From positions 227,001 through 291,000 of the forward strand of contig CAJIYH010000006.1 in NCBI GenBank assembly GCA_905181615.1: DNA of 64,000 nt. The letters are read 5' to 3'. Positions 45,984 through 57,300 of this stretch are shown here, piece after piece. Origin of the DNA: an uncultured Flavobacteriaceae bacterium (GTDB lineage Bacteria; Bacteroidota; Bacteroidia; Flavobacteriales; Flavobacteriaceae). A program made the position numbers and the translations under genes. The first letter of the stretch is position 1. The number at the start of each line of letters is the position of its first letter. Under the pieces are notes generated by a model. It was not told where the DNA came from, did no database searches, and saw only the letters and a list, made by a program, of their open reading frames with translations.

Positions 45984-46940
45984 ATGGCAGTATTAACATA
46001 CACAGAGTCTGAAAATGGAAGTTTTAAAAAATCTGCTTTTGAAGTTGCTTCTTATGGAAAAGCTCTTGCAGATCAAACGGGACAAAAATTAGTTGCAGTT
46101 ACCTTTAATCAAGAAGACGGAAGTGCCCTAAGCGCATACGGAGTTGATCTTGTGGTAAACATTACGGGAGGTTTTTCAGAAACCTTTTCCGCAAAAAAAT
46201 TCGCAGCCGCAATTGCTCAAGTAGCTTCTGAAAAAGAAGTAAATCTTGTAGTTATTAGCTCAAGTGCAAATAGCAAATATTTAGCTCCTTTACTCGCAGT
46301 TAAATTAACCGCAGCTTACACTTCAAATGTAGTTGCATTACCCTCAAGTACAGAGCCTCTAACCCTTAAAAGAAGTTGTTATACAAGTAAAGCTTTCAGC
46401 ACAGTTACTTCAAACCAACCCATAAACATCATTGGATTGTCTAGTAATGCTTTTGGAATAATTGAAACTCAAAGTACTCCGGAACAAACTAGTATGACAA
46501 CTGATGAGGCATCTAGCTCTATGGTGGTTTCTTCTGTCGAAAAGGTAACGGGAACAATAACCATAGCCGATGCAGATATTGTAGTTTCTGGAGGTCGTGG
46601 ATTAAAAGGTCCCGAAAACTGGCATTTAGTTGAAGAGTTAGCCTCAATATTAGGAGCAGCAACTGCATGCTCTAAACCTGTGTCTGACATGGGATGGAGA
46701 CCCCACAGTGAACATGTTGGACAAACTGGAAAGCCTGTCGCTTCAAATTTATACATAGCAATTGGAGTTTCTGGAGCGATTCAGCATTTAGCCGGTATTA
46801 ACTCGTGTAAAGTAAAAGTCGTAATCAATATAGATCCTGAAGCGCCTTTTTTCAAAGCTGCAGATTATGGAATTGTTGGAGACGCCTTTGATGTTCTTCC
46901 TAAATTAATTGAGAAATTAAAAACTTTTAAGGCAGCTTAA
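45984..46940 (+). CDS. etfA: Electron transfer flavoprotein, alpha subunit
   Basis: A 318-residue FixB/EtfA subunit. The C-terminal FAD domain shows VVSGGRGLKGPENW, LGAATACSKPVSDMGW, EHVGQTGKPVASNLYIAIGVSGAIQH, and NIDPEAPFFKAADYGIVGD, the standard ETF-alpha signature. The N-terminal domain pairs with EtfB. Together they carry electrons from fatty-acid and amino-acid oxidation. A weak hairpin follows the gene. Confidence 0.96.
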   Translation: MAVLTYTESENGSFKKSAFEVASYGKALADQTGQKLVAVTFNQEDGSALSAYGVDLVVNITGGFSETFSAKKFAAAIAQVASEKEVNLVVISSSANSKYLAPLLAVKLTAAYTSNVVALPSSTEPLTLKRSCYTSKAFSTVTSNQPINIIGLSSNAFGIIETQSTPEQTSMTTDEASSSMVVSSVEKVTGTITIADADIVVSGGRGLKGPENWHLVEELASILGAATACSKPVSDMGWRPHSEHVGQTGKPVASNLYIAIGVSGAIQHLAGINSCKVKVVINIDPEAPFFKAADYGIVGDAFDVLPKLIEKLKTFKAA

Positions 46941-47050
46941 AGGTTCCCCTATATGTATATTAAACAGGCGCTTAACAAGGCACATGTTTTTTAAGTAATG
47001 TTTTTGAAAACATTTACTAAATTATACACACTGATTATTATTCTCAAACC

Positions 47051-47075
47051 TAGCTTAAAAAGCTATTACTATTTT
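47051..47075 (+). terminator. Weak possible terminator after etfA
   Basis: Six-base arms TAGCTT (47051-47056) / AAGCTA (47060-47065) with an AAA loop, followed by TTACTATTTTT. The stem is short and AT-rich. Confidence 0.35.
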
Positions 47076-47127
47076 TATCTTCGGCTACCTGTATTTAAAG
47101 AAAATCTAAAGAATTAAAAAGTCCAGC

Positions 47128-49692
47128 TTGTTAAATTTAGTTTCTCCAAAAAAGACAATAACATCCTTTTTGTTAATTCTAGCAAGCAACATTCTTGTTG
47201 CACAAACTGGTGGTTCGCCTGCATTAAGTGCAGAAGGGTTTCAGGCATACTGTTCCTTATCTGAGCAACCTATAGTTACAGATTTTTCTATTGTAGATAA
47301 CAACAGTGAGGTTACAATGACTATTTATATTCAGATTTCTGAGGGTTATGTTGCTGGAGAAGATATACTTAGTCTAAGCGGAGCGCACGACAATGTAACT
47401 AGCAGCTGGAACCCAGCAGAAGCTAAACTAACCCTCGAAAGCACTTTAACCCAGGAAGTAAACTATATATACCTTGTAAACGCTATCAAAAATGTTGTTT
47501 TTTATAGCAGCAACCCAAATCCCACAAACGATAAAACTTTTTCGATTACCGTTGGAAGTGCAAATTACCTTCCTTCTACCCAGCATTTTTATGAGTTTGT
47601 TCCAAGTCTAAGTATTCCTTGGTCCCAAGCAAAAACTGAAGCAGAAAATAAAGATTACTTCGGAATTAAAGGATATTTAGTAACTATACTCTCTCAAGAA
47701 GAGGCCGATATGTCTGGAAAACTAACCACTGGTGTTGGGTGGATTGGGGGGTCGGACCAAGAGGAAGAAGGGACTTGGAAATGGGTAACAGGGCCTGAAG
47801 CGGGTACTGTTTTTTGGAATGGTCTTTCAAGTGGAAGCTCACCAAATTATGCCAACTGGAATTCAGGAGAACCCAACAATGCGGGGAACGAGGATTATGC
47901 TCACATTACAGACCCTAGTATTGGTTTTGCAGGTTCTTGGAATGATTTACCAAATAATGCTCAAAGTTCAGGACCTTACCAGGCAAAAGGGTATGTTGTT
48001 GAATATGGTGGTTCGCCTGGAGATCCAGAAATAAATATTTCAGCATTTACAAAACTCATAATGCCAAAAATAATGAGTGCTGAGGATTCTCAGGCTTGCT
48101 CTGGAGAAACCCAGACGCTTACTGTAAGTGCCTCTGTTTCAGAAATTAATTGGTATGAAAGTGAAACGGGGAGTTCCGTCTTGTTTACAGGAACTTCGTT
48201 TTCTGTTTTACCCAGCGCCACAACAACCTTTTGGATCGACTTGATCCCAGAATACTGCGCAAGTGAGACGAGAACACCTATAACTGCAATCGTTCATCAA
48301 TATCCAATTATTATAAACCCAAATTTAATTATTGAACAATGTGATAATGATGAGCTTAATGATGGTCGAACTGTTTTTAATCTTAACGCTTTTGGACCTT
48401 TAATTTCTCTTAATAGCTCTAGTGAAACCTTTGAATTTTATTCCGATTCAAATTTCTCGCCGGCTACTTTAATAACAAACCCTACAAACTACACAAATAC
48501 AGATTTTGAAGAACAGATTTATGTAAAAATTAATACACCCTCCAATTGTTCTGAAACCTCTTCATTGACTATTAAGGTTGGAGCCAGTCTTATTGACTCA
48601 GATTTTTTTATGGAATTTGAAACCTGTGAAACGGAGTTAAAAACACTGAGTCTCGGAATCGAAATTTGGGGCTATGAAACCTTTAATACATTAAGAAATG
48701 AACTCATAAACTCGGATGTTAAATTCTCTCTTCAAAATATTGAGATAACTTTTTACTCTAACGAAACAGATGCCTCTCTTCGTCAAAATGTAATTACGAT
48801 GGTAAACCAAACAGATCAATACACCATGCAAACTCCCTATAACCAAGAAATCTGGGCGCGTGTTGACAACGTGGATCTCAATACAATTTCTTGCTTAGGT
48901 CTGGAAAATGTTGCTGCATTAAGAGTAAACAGATTGCCTAAATTTGACCGTACAGATCAAATAAATATTGTTTGCGTAAACCTTGACCCTGTTAGGATTG
49001 GAGTAGCCTCGATTGACGATCGCGAATACAGTTATACTTGGACAAAGAATGACATAGAATACCCTTTAAACATTGAAGGGGAAGGTGCACAAATACTAGT
49101 CTATGAGGGTGGGAATTATGAGGTAACTGCTACCACAACAGATGGAACTATCTGCTCTAAAAAAATTACTATTTCATTGAATTCTTCTGAGGTAGCATCA
49201 TTAACAAAAGAAGATTTAACAGTAATCGATTTAGAGGGGGATACGGGTTCTGTAGAAATCTTAATAGCTAATCTGGGGACTGGAGCTTATGAGTTTTCAG
49301 TTAATGATCCCTTTGAAAATTTTCAAGACCTACCATATTTCACTAATTTGCTTCCCGGTATTTATACACTATATATTCGTGATAAAAATGGTTGTGGAAC
49401 GAGTCAAATAGAATTCTCTATTTTGGGGCATATGAAGTTTTTTAGCCCCAACGGAGACGGAATTAATGATTCCTGGAATATTCTTGGAGTTAGACAAAAC
49501 TTCCAGCCCAACACACGTGTGTATGTCTATGATCGAACTGGAAAATTATTGCTTGACCTGGATCCTTTTGGTCCCGGGTGGGATGGGACATATAACGGAA
49601 AAATATTGCCTCAAGACGATTATTGGTTTCGTGTGTATTTTGATAATGGAAAAGAACGTAAAGGGCATTTTAGCCTTTTAAGACTTAAATAA
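47128..49692 (+). CDS. T9SS type B cargo protein with C-type-lectin-like domain
   Basis: An 854-residue surface or secreted protein. A TTG at 47128 starts a signal peptide (cut near LVAQ). Residues about 150-290 form a C-type-lectin-like domain: HFYEFVPSLSIPWSQAKTEA, LVTILSQEEAD, WIGGSDQEEEGTWKWVTG, the carbohydrate motif EPNN, and GSWNDLP (WND). It has no cysteine in that span. Repeated beta modules follow (QCDNDELNDGRTVFNL, IRDKNGCGTS), and the C-terminus is a type B T9SS tail (FFSPNGDGINDSW, RTGKLLLDLDP, DDYWFRV). The PorP/SprF gene follows with a one-base overlap. It may be an adhesin that binds glycans. Confidence 0.88.
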   Translation: MLNLVSPKKTITSFLLILASNILVAQTGGSPALSAEGFQAYCSLSEQPIVTDFSIVDNNSEVTMTIYIQISEGYVAGEDILSLSGAHDNVTSSWNPAEAKLTLESTLTQEVNYIYLVNAIKNVVFYSSNPNPTNDKTFSITVGSANYLPSTQHFYEFVPSLSIPWSQAKTEAENKDYFGIKGYLVTILSQEEADMSGKLTTGVGWIGGSDQEEEGTWKWVTGPEAGTVFWNGLSSGSSPNYANWNSGEPNNAGNEDYAHITDPSIGFAGSWNDLPNNAQSSGPYQAKGYVVEYGGSPGDPEINISAFTKLIMPKIMSAEDSQACSGETQTLTVSASVSEINWYESETGSSVLFTGTSFSVLPSATTTFWIDLIPEYCASETRTPITAIVHQYPIIINPNLIIEQCDNDELNDGRTVFNLNAFGPLISLNSSSETFEFYSDSNFSPATLITNPTNYTNTDFEEQIYVKINTPSNCSETSSLTIKVGASLIDSDFFMEFETCETELKTLSLGIEIWGYETFNTLRNELINSDVKFSLQNIEITFYSNETDASLRQNVITMVNQTDQYTMQTPYNQEIWARVDNVDLNTISCLGLENVAALRVNRLPKFDRTDQINIVCVNLDPVRIGVASIDDREYSYTWTKNDIEYPLNIEGEGAQILVYEGGNYEVTATTTDGTICSKKITISLNSSEVASLTKEDLTVIDLEGDTGSVEILIANLGTGAYEFSVNDPFENFQDLPYFTNLLPGIYTLYIRDKNGCGTSQIEFSILGHMKFFSPNGDGINDSWNILGVRQNFQPNTRVYVYDRTGKLLLDLDPFGPGWDGTYNGKILPQDDYWFRVYFDNGKERKGHFSLLRLK

Positions 49693-50699
49693 TGAAATTA
49701 CTGTTTAAAAAATTTATTTTAATTATTTTAATCACTGGGTATTTCCAAAAAGGAAATGCACAGGGTTTTGTTCCGTTATTTAACGAATACTTATCCGAAA
49801 ACTTATACCTGATTCATCCAGCTATGGTAGGTACAAACCTTAAAAACATAAGACTCAATTTTGGAAGTCGCCAACAATGGTTTAATATACCCGATGCTCC
49901 AGGAACTGACTTATTAACCTTGGAATACAAAGCTACCAAAAACGCCATTCTTGGATTACAGCTTATCAAAGACCACAACGGGTATCATTCCAAAAACTCA
50001 TCTTACCTTACTTTTGGATACCGTTTGTATTTAAATAATGAAGTTTGGACTACCCGTAGATCTTTTCCTACAAAAAATGACAACATTAAAGAACTCTCTT
50101 TTGGAATCAGTGTTGGATCTATTAATTACAACTTGAATCAAAGTAGCTTTGACCCGCGAATTACTGACCCGTTATTAAACAACAATTCTAGTGGAACTGG
50201 ATATATTACCTTGGATGCTGGAGCAGCTTATGTTTCTACGCATCTATCTGCACAGTTTTCGGTTAAGAACATTACCATGAATAATTCTAAAACAAGTATG
50301 GAAGATGGAAATGAAAATTTCGACTCTTCCAGGTTTAAGCATTACCTCGCTTCACTTCAATATGAAATCTATTTTGATAACGGCTGGAATATGGAACCCT
50401 CCTTTTTGGTTCAATACCTTGAAAAAACAAATGAAACTAGTTTGGATCTAAACCTTAAATTATATCGCCTAATAAATAAAGGCCGTTTATGGGTAGGTGG
50501 ATCGTTTAGAAGGAATTTTTTAGAAATTGAGACTAGTTCTGCTCCAAATATGCCGCCACAATACTACAGTCATTTTACTCCGGTTTTTGGGTTAAATTAT
50601 AATCGATATCTTTTTTCATATCACTATACCTCAAACCTAGGGACGCTTAATTTAGGTGCTTCGGGTCTTCATTATTTTTCTATTGGAATATCTTTTTAG
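49692..50699 (+). CDS. PorP/SprF family T9SS membrane protein
   Basis: A 335-residue outer-membrane barrel with a signal peptide (cut near GNAQ) and the family opening GFVPLFNEYLSENLYLIHPAMVGT, followed by RQQWFNIPDAPGT and amphipathic strands to an aromatic C-terminus (HYFSIGISF). PorP/SprF-like proteins serve type IX secretion and are often paired with one type B cargo, here the lectin-like protein whose TAA overlaps this ATG. It is probably the dedicated anchoring or secretion partner for that cargo. Confidence 0.92.
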   Translation: MKLLFKKFILIILITGYFQKGNAQGFVPLFNEYLSENLYLIHPAMVGTNLKNIRLNFGSRQQWFNIPDAPGTDLLTLEYKATKNAILGLQLIKDHNGYHSKNSSYLTFGYRLYLNNEVWTTRRSFPTKNDNIKELSFGISVGSINYNLNQSSFDPRITDPLLNNNSSGTGYITLDAGAAYVSTHLSAQFSVKNITMNNSKTSMEDGNENFDSSRFKHYLASLQYEIYFDNGWNMEPSFLVQYLEKTNETSLDLNLKLYRLINKGRLWVGGSFRRNFLEIETSSAPNMPPQYYSHFTPVFGLNYNRYLFSYHYTSNLGTLNLGASGLHYFSIGISF

Positions 50700-50709
50700 A
50701 AAATCTAAA

Positions 50710-51096
50710 TTATTTTGAGCTTGTTTTTTTGAGTATAACCCATCCAAATAAAAACCAAAACAAAACACAAATCCACCAAATCTGAAAGTAAATGTCATTT
50801 TTAGGCGTATCATCTAAGTCTAAAAAAGGAAGTGCAATTTGCTCTACTAAAACATTAAAAAAGAACAAAAATCCAAAGCCTACCCCCCACTTCAATAAAA
50901 CTCTAGAATTAAGGGTTTTGAAATTTTTAAATAAATAGAAAATTAAAAACACCCAAACAGCTGCTGAAAAAACGGTTATAAAAGGCATAAAACCATCTGT
51001 AAATTCTGCGCAAAAAATTTCCCAAATTGACGCACCAATTATTACTGAAAACAAGAACAGTAAAATAAGGGCTATATATCCGTTCAAAAACTTCAT
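50710..51096 (-). CDS. Four-helix membrane protein, unknown
   Basis: A 128-residue protein with four hydrophobic helices (IALILLFLFSVIIGASIW, PFITVFSAAVWVFLIFYLF, WGVGFGFLFFFNVLV, IWWICVLFWFLFGWVIL) and short loops. I do not recognise the family. The upstream secreted protein ends one base before it starts, so the two are probably co-transcribed, in the opposite direction to the surface genes on either side. Confidence 0.6.
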   Translation of the reverse strand: MKFLNGYIALILLFLFSVIIGASIWEIFCAEFTDGFMPFITVFSAAVWVFLIFYLFKNFKTLNSRVLLKWGVGFGFLFFFNVLVEQIALPFLDLDDTPKNDIYFQIWWICVLFWFLFGWVILKKTSSK

Positions 51097-51645
51097 CTAT
51101 TTACATAAAGTTGCATGCACCAATTCGATTTTTCTAAAAACATTGAGGTCGGTTACTTTAATGTCACGAACAAAATTTTCTTGCGTATTAAATGAACGCA
51201 ACACCCTCAAGTCCTCCTCTACAATTACTAAATATTGAATGTCCTTGTACCCTTCACTGCAATTAATCTCTATTTGAACTTCTAGTTCTGTTATTTCAGG
51301 CAAAAAAAGTGCAATCTGAATGACCCTAGACTCAATTCGATCATAGTCGTAGTTTGAGTTTCGGTTAATACCAACATTGTCGTACATCAAATTCTTTCTT
51401 CCCTTGTTATTCAAACGACCGTTATTTTGAGAGCGTGCATCAAAAGAGTTTTTGGCTATATAAGAATTCTTATTGTCAATAAAAGAGGCTTTAGTGTTCT
51501 GAATTTTAAGCCATTTCGGATTACTCATCTTTTGAATTTTCTTTGCCAATCTTCGCTCTTTTTTACTTTGAGCATTTGAAGTAAATGAAAAAAACAGCAT
51601 AATAAGAAACAAGGTTTTTTTTATAAAAAACTGATTTTGAAACAT
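51097..51645 (-). CDS. Secreted protein of unknown function
   Basis: A 182-residue protein with a signal peptide (LFLIMLFFSFTSNAQ) followed by a basic stretch (SKKERRLAKKIQKM) and a region with little similarity to anything I know. The C-terminal part has alternating beta strands (VIQIALFLPEITELEVQIEI, YLVIVEEDLRVLRSF) and single cysteines. It is co-directional and adjacent to a four-helix membrane protein. Confidence 0.6.
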   Translation of the reverse strand: MFQNQFFIKKTLFLIMLFFSFTSNAQSKKERRLAKKIQKMSNPKWLKIQNTKASFIDNKNSYIAKNSFDARSQNNGRLNNKGRKNLMYDNVGINRNSNYDYDRIESRVIQIALFLPEITELEVQIEINCSEGYKDIQYLVIVEEDLRVLRSFNTQENFVRDIKVTDLNVFRKIELVHATLCK

Positions 51646-51923
51646 ATCTAAATCTAGTAATTTATTTCGATATGGAGAAAGTAGAGAATTTCACCAAAAA
51701 AAAACACTTGTGGAAAAGTTCTCTAATTAAAAAAGGCGCGGGGTTTTTTTATTTCAATACACATCTTAAATGACACTTTATTTACTATATTTACTTCTGG
51801 CTTATTTTATTTTTAATATACCTCATCAAAAACAAAATACAACACAAGGTTAAAATCAATAATATTAGGCAGGTTTTTGAAGAAAAAAAGATGTTCAATG
51901 TATATTAAACTAATATAAGTAAA

Positions 51924-54371
51924 ATGAAAAAGCTTTTTTTATTACTAACACTTGCAGCCTTTGTAACGTTTAATGTTCAGGGGCAAGACAAATCAAAATC
52001 TGACAAAAAAGAGAAAAAAGAAAAAACCTTTGATGAAATCATTACTAAGAAAGCGGTTTCAGACCAAGGGCTTTTTGCTGTTCACGATGTGGACGGAAAG
52101 TTCTACTATGAAATTCCAGATGGCCTATTAGGCAAAGAAATGTTGATGGTGACTCGTATTGCTAAAACTGCCAATGGACTTGGTTTTGGCGGTGGAAAAC
52201 AAAATACTCAAGTAATACGTTGGGTCAAAAAAAGAAAGCAAATTTTATTGCGCATTGTATCATACGAGAATGTAGCCTCAGATAGTCTCCCTATTTTTGA
52301 AGCTGTAGCTAATTCAAACTTTGAACCCATCATTGCTAGTTTCAAGATTGAAACCAAAGGAAATGATTCCTTGAATCCTTCTTCATTAATTGATGTAACA
52401 ACACTTTTTACAGACGATGTAAAGACTTTGGGAATTTCTTCTCGATATAAAAAACGATATAAGATTTCTTCAGCGGATACAAAACGTTCGTATATAGAAT
52501 CGATTAAGTCCTATCCTTTAAACATTGAGGCAAGACATGTAAAAACATACAAAGCTTCTGAGCCACCATCTAATGGAAGTCTCCAGGCCTTTTCTGTTGA
52601 GATTAACAATTCTATGATTTTGCTTCCTGAGATTCCTATGAAGCGTCGTCATTTTGACAAGCGTGTAGGTTGGTTTGCTCGTAGTCAAGTAGATTACGGA
52701 CTTCCTGCTCAAGAAAGTAAAGAGCTAACTTATCTTGATCGCTGGCGTTTAGAAGTTAAAGAAGAGGACCGAGAAAAATTTGAGCAAGGAATATTAGTTG
52801 AACCTAAAAAACAAATTGTTTATTATATCGACCGTGCTACTCCAGAACAATGGCGTTCTTACATCAAATTAGGAATAGAAGACTGGCAAGTTGCTTTTGA
52901 AGCTGCCGGATTTAAAAATGCAATTATTGCTAAAGATCCTCCGACTGTTGAAGAAGATCCAGATTGGTCTCCAGAAGATGTACGTTATTCTGTGGTTCGT
53001 TATTTAGCCTCCCCTATTCCTAATGCAAATGGTCCTCACGTTAGTGATCCTCGATCAGGAGAAATTCTTGAATCAGACATTAACTGGTACCATAACGTTA
53101 TGACTCTTCTGCGTAATTGGTATTTTGTTCAAACTGCTGCCATTAACGACGAAGCCCAAGGAGTTGCTTTTAAAAATGAAATAATGGGACGTTTAATTCG
53201 TTTTGTTTCATCACATGAAGTTGGTCATACACTTGGATTACCTCATAATATGGGAAGTAGTGTTGCCTATCCGGTTGACTCATTACGCTCTGCAACCTTT
53301 ACTCAAAAATATGGAACTGCTCCGTCCATTATGGATTATGCGCGTTTTAACTATATAGCTCAACCCGAAGACAAAGGAGTTGCGCTTATGCCTAATGTTG
53401 GACCTTACGACAAGCACTCTATTAACTGGGGGTATCGTCCAATTCTTAATCAAACAGCAGATGAAGAAAAAGCTACTTTAAATCAATGGATATTAGACAA
53501 GGCAGAGGACCCTATTTATCGCTTTGGGCGTCAACAGCGACCAGTAATTGATCCATCTTCTCAAACAGAGGATCTTGGTGACGATGCGGTTAAAGCTAGT
53601 AATTATGGAATTGCAAATCTAAAGCGTATTGTGCCTAAACTAATCGAATGGACCTATGAAAATGGAAAAAACTATGATGATTTAGGCGAACTTTATAATC
53701 AAGTATTTAGCCAGTTTAATCGTTATATGGGTCATGTAGCTTCTAATGTTGGAGGGGTTTATCAATACAATAAAACCTACGAACAAGATGGTGCAGTATT
53801 TACTCATGTGCCTAGAGGTCGACAACTGAATAGTATGAATTTTCTTCATCAGCAATTATTTGACACCCCTTACTGGATGTTAGATAAAAACATAATCACC
53901 AAAGTAAAAGCAGCTGGAACTGTTGAGAAGATTAGAGGATTACAGGTTAGAACTCTCAACCAATTATTAGGTTTTGATCGTTTGGCGCGGGTTATCGAAA
54001 ACGAAACATTGAACGGATCAAATTCACTTGGATTAATTGGTGTAATGTCTAATTTAACAGATGGATTATGGAAAGATGTTATGGCTGGAAAAACACCAGA
54101 CACTTACAGAAGAAACCTTCAGCGAGCACATATTGAGCGATTGGCTTATCTGTTGACAAAAGATCAGAAAATTTCTGAAAATCAACGTCGCTTCGGAGGT
54201 GTAACAGTCATTAATGTTGGTCAATCAGACATTCGTGCTGCAGCAAGAATGCAACTGATGAAGCTTTATAAGTTGGTTCGATCAAAAAGAAAAACCGCAA
54301 ATGGTATTGGAAAAGCTCATCTAGAAGAAGCGCATAGCACCTTAAAAAAGGTATTGGATCTTAACGACTAG
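51924..54371 (+). CDS. Zinc metalloprotease, DUF5117/DUF5118 type
   Basis: An 815-residue exported metallopeptidase. A signal peptide (cut near VQGQ) and a lysine-rich linker precede DUF5118- and DUF5117-like regions (LFAVHDVDGKFYYEIPD, GLGFGGGKQNTQVIRW). The catalytic domain has the extended zinc motif HEVGHTLGLPHN near residue 431 (HExxHxxGxxH) with a downstream APSIMDYARFNY Met-turn. A C-terminal helical region completes the usual length. Substrates are unknown. It stands 15 bases before the giant T9SS protein and may share its transcript. Confidence 0.93.
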   Translation: MKKLFLLLTLAAFVTFNVQGQDKSKSDKKEKKEKTFDEIITKKAVSDQGLFAVHDVDGKFYYEIPDGLLGKEMLMVTRIAKTANGLGFGGGKQNTQVIRWVKKRKQILLRIVSYENVASDSLPIFEAVANSNFEPIIASFKIETKGNDSLNPSSLIDVTTLFTDDVKTLGISSRYKKRYKISSADTKRSYIESIKSYPLNIEARHVKTYKASEPPSNGSLQAFSVEINNSMILLPEIPMKRRHFDKRVGWFARSQVDYGLPAQESKELTYLDRWRLEVKEEDREKFEQGILVEPKKQIVYYIDRATPEQWRSYIKLGIEDWQVAFEAAGFKNAIIAKDPPTVEEDPDWSPEDVRYSVVRYLASPIPNANGPHVSDPRSGEILESDINWYHNVMTLLRNWYFVQTAAINDEAQGVAFKNEIMGRLIRFVSSHEVGHTLGLPHNMGSSVAYPVDSLRSATFTQKYGTAPSIMDYARFNYIAQPEDKGVALMPNVGPYDKHSINWGYRPILNQTADEEKATLNQWILDKAEDPIYRFGRQQRPVIDPSSQTEDLGDDAVKASNYGIANLKRIVPKLIEWTYENGKNYDDLGELYNQVFSQFNRYMGHVASNVGGVYQYNKTYEQDGAVFTHVPRGRQLNSMNFLHQQLFDTPYWMLDKNIITKVKAAGTVEKIRGLQVRTLNQLLGFDRLARVIENETLNGSNSLGLIGVMSNLTDGLWKDVMAGKTPDTYRRNLQRAHIERLAYLLTKDQKISENQRRFGGVTVINVGQSDIRAAARMQLMKLYKLVRSKRKTANGIGKAHLEEAHSTLKKVLDLND

Positions 54372-54385
54372 ACTTAGCATAATTC

Positions 54386-57300
54386 ATGTTTCATTTCAAA
54401 TTTAATTTAAAACAAGTCATTCTATATGGCTTGTTTTTTTTTGGACTTCATGGATACGGTCAGCTAAGTAAAGTTCATTATATACCACCTTTAACGAGTT
54501 CTGATGAAGGAAACGCGAATCCTTTAGATCAATATTTTTATATTTCTACCCCCAATGAGACTTTGGTTTCTTTTACCATAATTCCAGCCGGAACAGAACC
54601 CACATCTCATATTGAGGGTCAAGTGTCTCGCGAAAACTCCTACCGGTATACTGTTTCTAATTCTGGATACTCTCATTTAATGGTTAATCCAAACACAACC
54701 AGTAGAGTTCAATCCAACAGGGGGTTTATCATTGAAGCAGATGCTCCAATTTACGTTTCTGTTCGGATGAATGCCGGAGGATATGCACAGGCAGGAGCTT
54801 TGGTTAGTAAAGGAAAAAATGCACTCGGAACAGAATTTAGAGTCGGTACATACAACAACCTCGGATCTCCACAAAGTAACTATTTGAACTTCGCCTCTAT
54901 AATGGCTACAGAAGATGATACAAGAGTTGACTTATCAAACAATATTACTTCTGGATTAGTGATTCGAAACTTTGGATATAATCAATTTCCAATTCAAAAT
55001 ATAATTTTAAATAAAGGGGACAGCTATATTGTTGCCCTCAAAGTGACCAATGATAATGGGAATGTAATTAACCCAAATCGTGATGGTCTAATTGGAACTC
55101 TTATAAGTTCTGACAAACCCGTTGTTGTAAATTGTGGTTCTGCAAACGGTAGTTTTGGAAATGGAGGAGCACGAGATTATGGTTTTGACCAAATCGTTGG
55201 TGCTGACAAAATTGGAAATGAATACATATTTGTAAGAGGAGATGGACAAGATTCTTATGAGAACGTTCTTTTAGTTGCACACCAAGACGATACTTATATT
55301 TGGCTGAATGACGAAACCAATCCTGTAAATGCAATTCCATTGGCTGCTGGAGAGCATATCGTAATCGAAGGAAATGAATACATTGGCGGAAACCTTTATG
55401 TCCGTTCTTCTGAAAATGTATTTGCTTATCAAGGAATTGGAGGAACGTCTGAAGCTAATCAAGGAATGTTTTTTGTGCCTCCTTTAAGTTGTGAAAATAG
55501 AGGGAATATTGACAATATTGCTCAAATTGAAGACATTGGAGATATTGTATATTCGGGAGGTATAACCATTGTAACCAAACGAAATGCTGAAGTTAAAATC
55601 AACGAAACACGAATTGAAAATCTTGGTTCTGTTCAGCTTTTTGGGCCGTCTGATGTATCGGGAAAACCTGATTATATTACCTACAAGGTAAGAGGCCTTA
55701 ACGGCAATATTAGCGTTAGTAGTTCAGCAGAATTGTATGCAGCATATTTTAATTTTAATGGGTCGGCAAGCTCGGGTAGTTTTTACTCAGGGTTCCCTTC
55801 ACCCCCAGACTTAGATATTGACTTTAACGCCTCAACACTCGGCACTTGTATTTCACCAGAGGGTGTTTCAAATGTTATTCTAAATGTCAGTAATGAAGGT
55901 AATTTTGACTCACTACAGTGGTATAAAAAAAATCCTCTAACAAATCAAAACAATCCTGTCAGCGGCGCCAATTCTAGTACTTTTAATCCTACTGAGCCTG
56001 GTAATTACTCCGTAATCGGATTAATTACATGCTCCGGAACAAGTTATATGTCTCAAATTATTCCAATCAGCATTTGCCCACCAGATTTTGATCAAGATGG
56101 GATTATTGACAATTTTGATCTAGACAATGACAACGATGGAATTTTGGATCAAGTTGAGTCCAATAACACCGTTTCTGTAAATTTACTTGATCCCTTAAAT
56201 CCTTCATCAGAAAGTGATATTACGCTGAGTTCTGCCTTGGTATTTTCCGGGGCTTCTGGAAATTCATTTATCGGAACTGTTGCAGGTTTTTTTGAATCTC
56301 AACTAGCTCCTTCTATGAATTCAAGCAGCAGCTATACGCTTAGTATGTCTCAAAATGTTGCCTTAAAAATAATCGAGGATACTACTAAAAATAGGGTGGA
56401 TAACACCGAAGATTATTTCATTTGGAGTACACCTTCGGATGAAGACAACATCAGTCTTTGGGATCCCGGAGACCGCTTGCTTGTAGATACTGATTTTGAT
56501 GGCGTATACGAAACAGGAGTTCTTCAGTTTACAGGTGCTGAGGTTCGGTTTAAATTTAATACAAATCCCATCAATTCTACTCCCTTTGAATTTATTGCGA
56601 AAAATATTAATGGAGTAACTTTTGAGCATTATCAAAAAGAACCCACTATAATCAGCTCGTATTTCAGTCGAATGGAACTCATCGATTTATTTTTAGATAC
56701 CGACTCAGATGGTCTGACCGATTTATTCGATTCCGATAGTGATGGTGATGGTTGTTATGACTTATTTGAAGCAGGTTTCGGCGCAAGTGATCCCGATTAT
56801 GATGGACTTATGGGAAATAGCCCTGTAAGTTTTGATCTCGGAACTATTGATAACCGAGGGCGCTATATTGAACATGATTATTCTCTAGTGCCAAGAAGAA
56901 ATGATCAAGTTGAATTTTACTTCCAAATAATAAATGAAGCCCCGTCTATAGTAACACAGCCTCAGCCAATAAACAGCTGTGGTGGATTTACTTCTGTTTT
57001 CTCAACAGTTGCCACGTTCATTGGGACTCCTTTTTATCAATGGCAATATAACGTCAGCAGCACCCTTTGGGTTGATCTAGCTGATGACGCTTACTTTTCT
57101 GGGAGTAATCAGGCAACACTGACCCTAATAAATTCAGAAGAATTTCATTCTAGAAATTATCGGGTTCTGTTAACTTCCAGCACATATTTATGCCCGGTTT
57201 CATCAGATGAAGTTTTATTAACTGTTCAACAGATAATCCCTCCTCCTCTTTTAAATCCTCTAGAAGTTTTTTGTTTTGATGAATTTTTCCCTGCTCAAAT

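Noticed and set aside
51700-51760. Hairpin AGAGAA...TTCTCT and the GGCGCGGGG-T7 stretch as a terminator
   Set aside because: The arms are short with a long unpaired interior, and the G-rich stretch before the T run has no complementary arm.
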